Part shown: piece by piece, positions 15,621 to 22,622 of the stretch
Layout: each line of letters starts with the position of its first letter
Numbering within the stretch: position 1 is the first letter of the stretch
Assembly (NCBI GenBank): GCA_910584595.1
Contig: CAJUBQ010000053.1
Span: forward strand, 1-29,596
Origin: an uncultured Eubacterium sp.
Lineage (GTDB): Bacteria; Bacillota; Clostridia; Lachnospirales; Lachnospiraceae
DNA: 29,596 nucleotides
Direction: 5' to 3'
Program-made: the position numbers and the translations under genes
The notes under the pieces: model-generated
What the model was told of the DNA's origin: nothing
Seen by the model: only the letters and a program-made list of their open reading frames with translations
Database searches by the model: none

Positions 15621-15880
15621 TGTTGCATATTGGCCTCTCGAACGTCGGATGATAGGGAACTGCGCTGGCTTCTTGTTCCTTTTCCAGAATGCAACAAGCG
15701 CTAAGTATTCTGCATCTAAACTATGAAGGTCGGACGGTCGCGGCGCCTACTTCGCCCTGGCTAAACGCCAGCAGCTAAAGACGCCGCTTGGCTTCGCCCC
15801 TGGTTACTTAGCAGAATACTAAGCGCTTGTAGCATTCTTCCAACGTCACAAGAAGCCAGCGCAGTTCCCTATCATCCGAC
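15621..15880 (+). repeat. Structured repeat element, copy A
   Basis: A 23-base leader starting TGTTGC precedes a 237-bp foldback (15644-15880). The outer arms 15644-15676 and 15848-15880 are perfect 33-bp inverted repeats. Inside, 15686-15713 pairs with 15811-15838 in 26 of 28 positions, the two exceptions being A:A oppositions. A highly conserved core follows, with CGGACGGTCGCGGCGCC and a hairpin CTGGC-TAAAC-GCCAG at 15757-15771. No protein can be read from it. Copies B (inverted) and C share leader, inner stem ends and core but have different outer-arm sequences. It could act as a structured RNA or as a DNA hairpin; I recognise no named class. Confidence 0.9.
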
Positions 15881-15926
15881 TGGTAATCACAAGCGTTACA
15901 TGTAAATGTGTATGCTTTCGTAACCA

Positions 15927-16188
15927 GCTGAGAGAGGGCGTTTGCCTGGTCTGCCTGTGGCTTTGGAAGAATGCTTAGAAGCACTTAGTATTCTGCCATA
16001 TAATCAGGGGCGAAGCCAAGCGGTGTCTTTAGCTGCTGGCGTTTAGCCAGGGCGAAGTAGGCGCCGCGACCGTCCGGCTTCCATAGTTTAAATGCAGAAT
16101 GCTTAGTGATTCTTAGCATTCTGAAACGGACACAGGCAGACCAGGCAAACGCCCTCTCTCAGCGTCCGGAATCCCATAATATACAACA
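15927..16188 (-). repeat. Structured repeat element, copy B (inverted relative to A)
   Basis: Read on the minus strand, a 25-base leader starting TGTTGTAT (16188) precedes a foldback of exactly 237 bp (16163-15927). Outer arms 16131-16163 and 15927-15959 are perfect 33-bp inverted repeats, unrelated in sequence to those of copy A. The inner stem (16094-16122 with 15968-15996) pairs in 25 of 29 positions, and the core is nearly identical to A. A and B lie tail to tail with 46 bp between them, which both copies seem to use as their 3' tail (TGGT..AC..AAGC on each strand). Confidence 0.9.
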
Positions 16189-16215
16189 CATAATATGAAC
16201 GATTGCAAATAAAAA

Positions 16216-16243
16216 TTGTGAAATTTGATTTTTTTCATAATAA
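16216..16243 (+). promoter_or_regulatory. Candidate promoter of the nitroreductase gene
   Basis: TTGTGA (16216-16221) and TAATAA (16238-16243) are 16 bp apart, giving a leader of about 110 nt before the start at 16360. The match is moderate. It lies just outside repeat copy B. Confidence 0.4.
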
Positions 16244-16302
16244 AGTAGGAAATTCACCAAAAATATGATAAAATAAGAAATGTCATTATAAACCAGCCAT
16301 CA

Positions 16303-16342
16303 CCGGAGTTTAGAAAAGCCGGTCTTTTTGAAAAGACTCCGG
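16303..16342 (+). promoter_or_regulatory. Leader with two mutually exclusive hairpins
   Basis: The arm ACTCCGG (16336-16342) can pair with CCGGAGT (16303-16309), or, as part of AAAAGACTCCGG (16331-16342), with CCGGTCTTTT (16319-16328). Both folds cannot form together, and the shared arm lies 17 bases before the start codon, ahead of the ribosome site AGGAGG. No known riboswitch is recognised. Confidence 0.4.
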
Positions 16343-16359
16343 AAAAACAGGAGGAATCT

Positions 16360-17238
16360 ATGTCAGATTTTAATTTTAATAACGAAGAAGAATGCTTAAA
16401 CGTATCCGTCCGCTCTGATGGAGTTGACGACAGCGGCAGCTACAAGTTTGTATGCAAACTGGAACATTTCGGACATCAGTCTTATGGACAGTCATTCGGT
16501 ATTTATTTTTCTCAGGATATTACCATCGTAGAAGCGCCTGGCGATGTGGAAGCTACAGCCGAAGGCAACCACCTGCACATCCACCGCAAAAACCAGATGA
16601 ACGACAACGGACTGGTTGAGATATGGATCAAATTGTCAGCGCCGGAATCACCGGAAGTCACCGGTATTACCGATATCGCCTGCCAGCCTGAAGAAGACGG
16701 CAAAGAACTGTTGTCAATTGGCGCTGTACAGCAGGCCATTTATGCAAGAAGAAGCGTCAGAAGCTATAAGCCGGACATGCTTCCAAAAGAAATGATTGAC
16801 CGGATTTTAACAGCAGGCACTTATGCCGCTACCGGCATGAACCATCAGTCACCAATCATTTTGGCAGTTACAAACAAAGAAATGCGCGACAAGCTCTCTG
16901 CTATGAATGCAAAAATACTTGGCAAAGACGATGATCCATTCTATGGCGCGCCTGTCGTACTCGTAGTATTGGCTGATAAAGAAATGCCAACTTACCTCTA
17001 CGACGGCAGCCTGGTCATGGGAAATATGATGCTTGCCGCAGAAGAGCTTGGAATCGCAAGCTGCTGGGTACATCGTGCAAAAGAAGAATTTGAATCTGCC
17101 GAAGGGAAAGAAATCTTATCCTCCCTTGGCATTGAGGGCAATTATGAAGGCATCGGACATCTCGTGCTAGGATATGCAGAAGGTGAACCGAACGCTGCTG
17201 CGCCTCGCAAGGATCATTACATATATTATGTAGATTAA
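16360..17238 (+). CDS. Nitroreductase-family flavoprotein with extra N-terminal domain
   Basis: Residues about 122-292 form a nitroreductase domain: AIYARRSVRSYKPDMLPKEM contains the FMN-phosphate-binding arginine/serine motif, followed by ILTAGTYAATGMNHQSP and the C-terminal LGIASCWVHRAKEEF and GHLVLGYAEGE segments. It should bind FMN and use NAD(P)H to reduce nitro compounds, quinones or a flavin-linked substrate. The first 115 residues are an added, predicted beta-rich domain (VEATAEGNHLHIHRKNQ, LVEIWIKLSAPES) that the usual 170-200-residue nitroreductases lack and that I cannot name. The start is fixed by ACAGGAGGAATCT. Confidence 0.85.
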   Translation: MSDFNFNNEEECLNVSVRSDGVDDSGSYKFVCKLEHFGHQSYGQSFGIYFSQDITIVEAPGDVEATAEGNHLHIHRKNQMNDNGLVEIWIKLSAPESPEVTGITDIACQPEEDGKELLSIGAVQQAIYARRSVRSYKPDMLPKEMIDRILTAGTYAATGMNHQSPIILAVTNKEMRDKLSAMNAKILGKDDDPFYGAPVVLVVLADKEMPTYLYDGSLVMGNMMLAAEELGIASCWVHRAKEEFESAEGKEILSSLGIEGNYEGIGHLVLGYAEGEPNAAAPRKDHYIYYVD

Positions 17239-17255
17239 ACGATCTCATATAAAAA

Positions 17256-17293
17256 CCCCCTCATCTTTTGCCTGATAACAAAAGATGAGGGGG
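17256..17293. terminator. Terminator between nitroreductase and LacI-type genes
   Basis: Perfect 15-base arms (17256-17270, 17279-17293) with an eight-base loop. A run of five A on the left gives TTTTT on the minus strand, so it is the rho-independent terminator of the LacI-type gene and probably stops the convergent nitroreductase transcript as well. Confidence 0.9.
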
Positions 17294-17297
17294 CACT

Positions 17298-18272
17298 CTA
17301 AGATGCTTCCACAATATAATATCCAAGCTTTACTTCCTTAATGGAAGCTTCCCCTTTTTCCAGCATCTCCATTAACATCTGTACCGCAATTTCACCACAC
17401 CGCTCATAGGAATAATGAACCGTAATTAACGGCGGCGCCGTAACCCTTGCCATATCAGAATCCCCTTGTCCGGCTACAACAATCTGCTTTGGCACTTCAA
17501 TTCCCTGCTCGCCCAAATACTGCATCGCTCCGGCCGCCATGGTATCTGTAGCACAAACAAGCCCGTCCAAATCACTGCATCGCTCTAACAGTTCTTTGCT
17601 CTTCTCATATCCGGACGCTATGCTGAAATCTGCTGTCACAGCATTTTGCACCAGACTGCCATATCCCATATCGCTGACTGCATCACAAAACCCACGATAA
17701 CGCTCTGCACCAACCGCTTTATCCTGCTGCAACGCTCCGATATAACCCAAACGCTGTCTTCCTTTTTGCAGCAGCAGCTTGGTCAAATCATAAGCTGCAT
17801 GATAATCATCATGAAAAACGCAATGATATCCAGTCAAATGCTGTCCAACAATTACAACCGGAACAAGCATATTTTTTAATATACGTTTATGCTCTGCTGT
17901 AAATACGGTTGCTGATAAAATAACCCCATCTACCTGTTTATTGTTAAATGCGCTCAAATATTCCGATTCTTTCTGAGGATTATTTTGCGTAACTGCCAGC
18001 AATGTCTGATATTCGCTTTCATTCAGTATCGATAAAATGCCTTCCACAATCCTTCCAATAGATGTAGAAGCTACTTTTGGTACAATTACACCGATCATTT
18101 TGGTCCTTTTTGTCCGCAATGTCTGGGCCTGTACTGAAGGACGGTATCCGGTTTCCTCCACGACTTTTCGGATTGCTTCTTTTTTTTCATCCGAAATATG
18201 ACCATTATTAAAATAACGTGAAACAGCTGCACTGGATACCCCTGCCAGTTTCGCAATTTCTGCTATATTCAT
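17298..18272 (-). CDS. LacI-family transcriptional repressor
   Basis: The 324-residue protein has the LacI N-terminal DNA-binding domain (IAEIAKLAGVSSAAVSRYFN, with hinge helix ending TLRTKRTKMIGVIVP) and a periplasmic-binding-like effector domain to the C-terminus (GYIGALQQDKAVGAERYRGF, DGLVCATDTMAAGAMQYLGE, plus a VTAPPLITVHYS segment). The style is close to sucrose/beta-fructoside regulators. The start at 18272 is preferred because AAGGAG lies eight bases upstream; the ATG two codons earlier is only two bases from it. An extended -10 promoter and a cluster of GGTAAC half-sites lie upstream, suggesting autoregulation. Its wider targets may include the HAD gene upstream or the PTS operon at 6545. 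Confidence 0.85.
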   Translation of the reverse strand: MNIAEIAKLAGVSSAAVSRYFNNGHISDEKKEAIRKVVEETGYRPSVQAQTLRTKRTKMIGVIVPKVASTSIGRIVEGILSILNESEYQTLLAVTQNNPQKESEYLSAFNNKQVDGVILSATVFTAEHKRILKNMLVPVVIVGQHLTGYHCVFHDDYHAAYDLTKLLLQKGRQRLGYIGALQQDKAVGAERYRGFCDAVSDMGYGSLVQNAVTADFSIASGYEKSKELLERCSDLDGLVCATDTMAAGAMQYLGEQGIEVPKQIVVAGQGDSDMARVTAPPLITVHYSYERCGEIAVQMLMEMLEKGEASIKEVKLGYYIVEAS

Positions 18273-18309
18273 TTGCATCGCTCCTTGTATCTATGAAACC
18301 ATTTCTATA

Positions 18310-18418
18310 ATTATACCACCATTCTGCATTTTTTTCCAGTATAAAAGTTAAGAATATTTCAAAAATGGTTAACACTGGGTAACAGTTCATGGTTCAATGG
18401 GTTGGTAACCGTTATCCA
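18310..18418 (-). promoter_or_regulatory. LacI gene promoter with clustered GGTAAC half-sites
   Basis: On the minus strand TGGTATAAT (18318-18310) is an extended -10 element. Between 18367 and 18418 are four related half-sites on the plus strand, GGTTAAC, GGGTAAC, TGGTAACC and CGTTATCC, two of them arranged as GTTA-n8-TAAC. They overlap the stop codon of the upstream HAD gene. Operators for the LacI-type protein are the simplest reading. Confidence 0.45.
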
Positions 18419-19272
18419 CAGCAAGCTTGCAGCCTTTCTTCATATATCAGATGATGTTTTAAAAAAGCAGTTCGGATTCCGTTTTCACGCACTGAAGGGC
18501 AAACGTCATCCGCCAGTTTTTTTAATTTCTCACTTCCGTTCTGCATACAAATACTGAATCCGGCTGTCTGTATCATTTCCAGATCATTCATGCTGTCGCC
18601 AATTGCAATGGTATTGCTAAGTGGGATGTTTAAATACCGGCAAACCCGCTCTACCGCTTTTCCTTTATCAAACGCTTTATTTATAACTTCCCCATGAATC
18701 AGCCCGCTTTGATCCTTTTCCTGAATACAAAAATCAAAATCCTCCTGTAAAGCTTCATGTGCCTGAATCAGTGACTCCATCGAAGCGCTCATAATAACAA
18801 CCTTATAAACCGGCTGTCCCTGATACTCCCTCATTGGATAAATATGCAGGTTTTTTTCCATCTGCTCCTGCCAGCGGAGCAGCTCACTGCTGCCTGTTCT
18901 TGCAGCATCCTTACGCAAAAATGCTTTCAGTTCGTCGTCTACATAAGCGCTTTCAATACATTCCACCGTTCTGTAAATCCCATTTCTTTCCAGAACGTCC
19001 AATACAGACTGTTTTTGCATATCTGTCATAGGACAGTCGTATATCACTTTTTCCCCACATTTGATATAGCCGCCCGCGCTGCCAATGATTCCATCAAACC
19101 GGTACTTTAACAAAGGAGTAAGCATTCCATAATTTCTGCCTGTGCATAAATATACATAATGGCCCTGACTTCTTGCCTGTCTCACCGCCCATACCGCAGA
19201 CTCCGGCACTTCGTTGCATCCCGGTTCTGTCAATGTACCGTCTATATCCAAAAAAATGATCTTTCGATTCAT
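18412..19272 (-). CDS. Cof-type HAD-superfamily phosphatase (second copy)
   Basis: The 286-residue protein is a clear paralogue of the enzyme at 5700-6533: both begin MNRK.IFLDIDGTL and share CTGRN, a DKGK segment and GDSMND. Motif I aspartates are at residues 9 and 11. Divergence elsewhere is considerable, with an extended cap (SSELLRWQEQMEKNLHIYPM) and a different C-terminus, so substrates probably differ. Cof-type enzymes hydrolyse sugar phosphates and similar small phosphates. It sits between an HPr-like gene (84-bp gap) and the LacI-type gene on the same strand and probably shares the HPr-like promoter. Confidence 0.88.
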   Translation of the reverse strand: MNRKIIFLDIDGTLTEPGCNEVPESAVWAVRQARSQGHYVYLCTGRNYGMLTPLLKYRFDGIIGSAGGYIKCGEKVIYDCPMTDMQKQSVLDVLERNGIYRTVECIESAYVDDELKAFLRKDAARTGSSELLRWQEQMEKNLHIYPMREYQGQPVYKVVIMSASMESLIQAHEALQEDFDFCIQEKDQSGLIHGEVINKAFDKGKAVERVCRYLNIPLSNTIAIGDSMNDLEMIQTAGFSICMQNGSEKLKKLADDVCPSVRENGIRTAFLKHHLIYEERLQACCG

Positions 19273-19356
19273 CCATCATCCATCCTTTCACCGCTCATTT
19301 GGCATTATGATTGCCTGTATTGCCAAACACATTTATGCGCTGCCTCTATATGCAAA

Positions 19357-19623
19357 CTATTCCTTTGAAACATGAAGCTCAAGTTCATGGTCATTTTCTC
19401 TGTAAAGAAACGGTTCTATTTGTTGAATTAAAACTTCATCCTTTGCTGAATAACTTAAGGACAACGGTTCCGAAAGGTCTAAGGCAAATACTCCAAGTAT
19501 GGATTTTGCATTCACAACTCTCTGCCCGGATCCGAGATCAAAATGTGCTTCAAATTTTTCAATAATATTTACAAACTGTTCGACTTGTTTTACATTATCA
19601 AATTTGACATTCACCTGCTGCAT
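19357..19623 (-). CDS. HPr-like protein lacking the active-site histidine
   Basis: The 88-residue product follows the HPr fold in its centre: RVVNAKSILGVFALDLSEPL aligns with the regulatory-serine helix of HPr (VNLKSIMGVMSLGI), so the Ser46 equivalent is present. The N-terminal GLHARPA motif that carries the phosphorylated histidine is replaced by VKFDNVKQVEQFVNII. It therefore cannot pass phosphate from EI to EII and is more likely regulatory, as Crh is in Bacillus, where that histidine is also lost. GGAGGAGG precedes the ATG and a TTTACA-17-TATGAT promoter lies upstream. The adjacent HAD phosphatase and LacI regulator support a role in sugar control. Confidence 0.78.
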   Translation of the reverse strand: MQQVNVKFDNVKQVEQFVNIIEKFEAHFDLGSGQRVVNAKSILGVFALDLSEPLSLSYSAKDEVLIQQIEPFLYRENDHELELHVSKE

Positions 19624-19671
19624 GAAAAACCCTCCTCCATATATTTGTTATCGATTTCACTTTTCGAGAAC

Positions 19672-19700
19672 ATCATACACTTAGCGTACTTATTTGTAAA
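19672..19700 (-). promoter_or_regulatory. Promoter of the HPr-like/HAD genes
   Basis: On the minus strand TTTACA (19700-19695) and TATGAT (19677-19672) with a 17-bp spacer form a good sigma-A promoter about 45 bases upstream of the HPr-like start. Confidence 0.65.
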
Positions 19701-19773
19701 TTGGCATTTCCTACTAATTTTTTTTAATTTTTTTGTAAATTATGATGAAATCCATTTCACTTATTTATAATTA

Positions 19774-21255
19774 TCACCTTTCTATTAATTGCATCATTTT
19801 AATATCTTCATAAGAATCTCCTGCCGCAAAAGTATCTGAAACCGGAAGGTGCAGCCATTCGCAAATCATCTTCATTCCGTTTGCTTTATCAGCCTCTGCA
19901 GAAATGACCTGCATACAACGATCTTCGATGAAATAACGAACCTGATTTCTTAACGGCTGCGGCAAATATGCCATAACCTCTTCTGCCTCTTCACCGTTCC
20001 ATGATTTCCTATGCGCCCGAAACAACGTAATTTTATAGCACTGTCTCCTTTTCCGATAAACGAGCATACGAAACCGGAACGCCTGCTGCAAAGGTTCCAG
20101 TTTCTTTACAATCGCTTCATCTATATCATAAATATATTCCTTTTGCACAGAATGCATATCTGGCACAGAAATCATAGAAATCCCACAAAATAAAATATGC
20201 GCTCCGCCTGCAAAAATACCTCCTGAAAATAAATGCCAGATCGGACGGCACCGTTTTCTGGCATCTTCATATGGCAATGTCGTGGCAAAAAAAAGAAGCG
20301 TCTGCTCTTTTACGGACAATACTCTTAATGCATCCTGTATCTCTTGTGAAATCTCCCTTGTATAACAGCCAGCGCGTTCTTTCCCATTTGGATACAGTGT
20401 ACCAACAATATCCAAAAAAACAGCCTTTGGCCGCCTTGGAATCCGAAATAACGGCCATGGTCCAAACAACATCTGATTCACCAGATTCTTTCTCCCTCCG
20501 TAAGCTAAATAACAGGAACATCGTTTCCTGCTGCACATTCTGCCGTTACTTTCTGTTTGAAACGCATTGCTGATATTACACAGCCGTAATCTCCCATCCC
20601 CTTCTACAAACAGCCTTTCCACGCATTCTTCTGCATCTGACGGATGCGGCTGCAGTTCCCGGTAAAAATATGGATCCATTTCTAAAAATGCCCGTATTTC
20701 AGCATCTGTATAGCTCCTCTTCATCCCTTCCATTTTATTTATCCAAAAATATATTTCTTTCGGCAGTTCCCATCGGAGCCGGCGCAGCAGCTTTAGATTC
20801 TCTGGCGCCCCTACGGCTCCTGCACTTATTCTGACTCCTTCTGCTGCAATTTTCCTGCATTTAGATGCAAATTCCTTAACAGTAGTCATCTCTGGATGAA
20901 ACGTTGCCCAAAGACACAATTTTTTATAATTTCCTCCAGACTTTTCAAACACGCTGAAAGAATTTGAAATCTGGAATCCAAGATTTGTCTGTGCTCCAAC
21001 CGCTTCCATCCGGGAAAGTCCGCTGATTTTTGCCAGTCCCTCCCAGTACCATGGATGAATCAATGCTTCTCCATAAGGCGTTACCATCATTGCACGAATA
21101 TCTGCCTTTTCTGCCTGTTTTTGCAAATTTTCGACAAAAGCAAGCCACCGTTTTTTATCTTTTTCCAATTCTTTTGCAGACATGCCATGCTTAGCAAAAG
21201 GACAATAGGAACAGCTATAGTTACAGCTTTTGAGACACCCTCGATACAATATCAT
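19774..21255 (-). CDS. STM4011-type radical SAM protein fused to a HAD-like domain
   Basis: Residues 1 to about 265 form a radical SAM domain: ILYRGCLKSCNYSCSYCPF gives the CxxxCxxC cluster ligands (Cys11, Cys15, Cys18) in the pattern of the STM4011 family, and a second group of cysteines (LCNIS, CSRKRCSC, about 226-248) may hold an auxiliary cluster. Residues about 276-493 are an appended HAD-like domain: motif I reads FLDIVGTLY, with the nucleophile Asp282 kept but the acid/base Asp replaced by Val284, and motif IV AAGDSYED is intact. Family members normally end after the radical SAM part. The start at 21255 is chosen because GGAGG lies nine bases upstream; the gene overlaps STM4012 by 35 bp, so they are coupled. 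Reaction unknown. Confidence 0.85.
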   Translation of the reverse strand: MILYRGCLKSCNYSCSYCPFAKHGMSAKELEKDKKRWLAFVENLQKQAEKADIRAMMVTPYGEALIHPWYWEGLAKISGLSRMEAVGAQTNLGFQISNSFSVFEKSGGNYKKLCLWATFHPEMTTVKEFASKCRKIAAEGVRISAGAVGAPENLKLLRRLRWELPKEIYFWINKMEGMKRSYTDAEIRAFLEMDPYFYRELQPHPSDAEECVERLFVEGDGRLRLCNISNAFQTESNGRMCSRKRCSCYLAYGGRKNLVNQMLFGPWPLFRIPRRPKAVFLDIVGTLYPNGKERAGCYTREISQEIQDALRVLSVKEQTLLFFATTLPYEDARKRCRPIWHLFSGGIFAGGAHILFCGISMISVPDMHSVQKEYIYDIDEAIVKKLEPLQQAFRFRMLVYRKRRQCYKITLFRAHRKSWNGEEAEEVMAYLPQPLRNQVRYFIEDRCMQVISAEADKANGMKMICEWLHLPVSDTFAAGDSYEDIKMMQLIER

Positions 21256-22540
21256 GTGCATGCGCCTCCTCCCATTCTTTCATTGCCGTCCAAATCTGCG
21301 GAGAAATCAGCTTTGGCCCCAAATAATCCGAAAGTCCCAGTCCTGTTTCTGTTAACATCAGGTAAGATTTTTGCATTATTACATATCCGCTGTCCATCCA
21401 TGTCTGCAGAATCGGAAAATCTTCCATTACCGGGGCTTTAAATGCTTTCTCATATTCGTCCAGAGAAAGTCCTGGCATTATCAGCAAATGTCTGATAACA
21501 TACCGCCGCCTTAATTCCTGATCCGAAAGCAGTATTCCATGCGTAATCTTTGTAAAATCCTGCGTCTGTTCGAATTCTGCAAGCCTTTCCAGACATTGCC
21601 CTTTTGTAATCGCATACGGGCTGCAAAAATGAAGATTTCCAAGATAGCTCCTCCCACCGCAGCCTAATGCCAGCGACGTATCAAATCCGCAGTCACTATA
21701 TTCCCTCTGTTTTATCTGTCGCACAAACCTGCGCATAGAATCCTGACGCCAGCCTTCACCCTTTAAAAAACCACTCGCATTTTTATACTGCAAATACGCC
21801 TGTTCTGCATCCGGCACAATCCCCTGACACTCTAATCCTGCACCATGTTTTACATAAAGCGGATATAAAAAAATTTCATCCGGTTCAAATGTGAGCGCTT
21901 CTTTTAAAGATTTCAGCAGACTATCTGTCGTCTGCCCGGGAATTCCATATATAAAATCTGTATTTACACAGGAAAATCCGGCAGATTTTACAAGATGCAG
22001 AGCTTCTCTTGCTTTTGCCGCATGATGCCCACGTCTTAGCGCTGACAGTTCCGCGTCATGAAAGCTTTGAATCCCCATACTCACTCTACTGACGCCTGCC
22101 TGTTTTAAAAGATTCAGTTTATCTTTATCTGTCTGATTTGGCGCTGTCTCTATCACAATTTCCCGCTTTTTGTCAAAAGAAAAACAATCAAAAATCGTAG
22201 CAAACATCTGCTCCAGCTGCTGTCTCGTCAAATACAGCGGCGTTCCGCCGCCAATCACAAGCTCGCGGAACTGTGTCTTAGCAGAATGCAGCAAGTTCTG
22301 ATACTGGATACTCTGCCGTCTGACTGCCTGCAGGTACCTACGAACATGCTCTTCCTCTTGTCCTGTCACCGAAAACAGATTACAGTAACCACATTTTGTC
22401 TGACAAAACGGAACATGCACATACAATCCATGCCCGTTTCCTTTCAGCCGATCGATATAATGTTCCAACCAAACTCCTTCTAACGGCCGGTAAGCCGTTT
22501 TGTGCGGATAGCTATACATATATTGTACATATGGATTCAT
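21221..22540 (-). CDS. STM4012-type (HemW-like) radical SAM protein
   Basis: The 439-residue product starts MNPYVQYMYSYPHKTAYRPL, characteristic of the STM4012 family, and has the HemW-like radical SAM core: HVPFCQTKCGYCNLF with three cluster cysteines, GGGTP, ETAPNQT and VSMGIQSFHDAELSALRRGH. A C-terminal winged-helix-like region ends near 439. Homologues in Salmonella occur in the four-gene STM4011-STM4014 cluster (two radical SAM proteins, a sulfatase-like and an ATP-grasp protein) of unknown function. Here only the two radical SAM genes are present, with a HAD domain appended to the partner. GGGAGG precedes the start. Confidence 0.85.
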   Translation of the reverse strand: MNPYVQYMYSYPHKTAYRPLEGVWLEHYIDRLKGNGHGLYVHVPFCQTKCGYCNLFSVTGQEEEHVRRYLQAVRRQSIQYQNLLHSAKTQFRELVIGGGTPLYLTRQQLEQMFATIFDCFSFDKKREIVIETAPNQTDKDKLNLLKQAGVSRVSMGIQSFHDAELSALRRGHHAAKAREALHLVKSAGFSCVNTDFIYGIPGQTTDSLLKSLKEALTFEPDEIFLYPLYVKHGAGLECQGIVPDAEQAYLQYKNASGFLKGEGWRQDSMRRFVRQIKQREYSDCGFDTSLALGCGGRSYLGNLHFCSPYAITKGQCLERLAEFEQTQDFTKITHGILLSDQELRRRYVIRHLLIMPGLSLDEYEKAFKAPVMEDFPILQTWMDSGYVIMQKSYLMLTETGLGLSDYLGPKLISPQIWTAMKEWEEAHAHDIVSRVSQKL

Positions 22541-22566
22541 TTTTTCCTCCCATAAATCACATAAAT

Positions 22567-22600
22567 CCCTCAGAGCCGGCTATTTTCTCAGCTCTGAGGG
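22567..22600. terminator. Hairpin after the Cache chemoreceptor gene
   Basis: CCCTCAGAGC (22567-22576) and GCTCTGAGGG (22591-22600) form a ten-base perfect stem with a 14-base loop, between the chemoreceptor stop and the STM4012 gene. There is only a short T-rich stretch beyond it on the minus strand (ATTTATG), so some readthrough into STM4012 is possible. Confidence 0.65.
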
Positions 22601-22622
22601 ATCTGATTCACAAATGTTTCTG

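Noticed and set aside
15621..16188. Insertion sequence or CRISPR array
   Set aside because: No transposase frame and no regular short direct repeats with spacers; copies are foldbacks with a conserved core.
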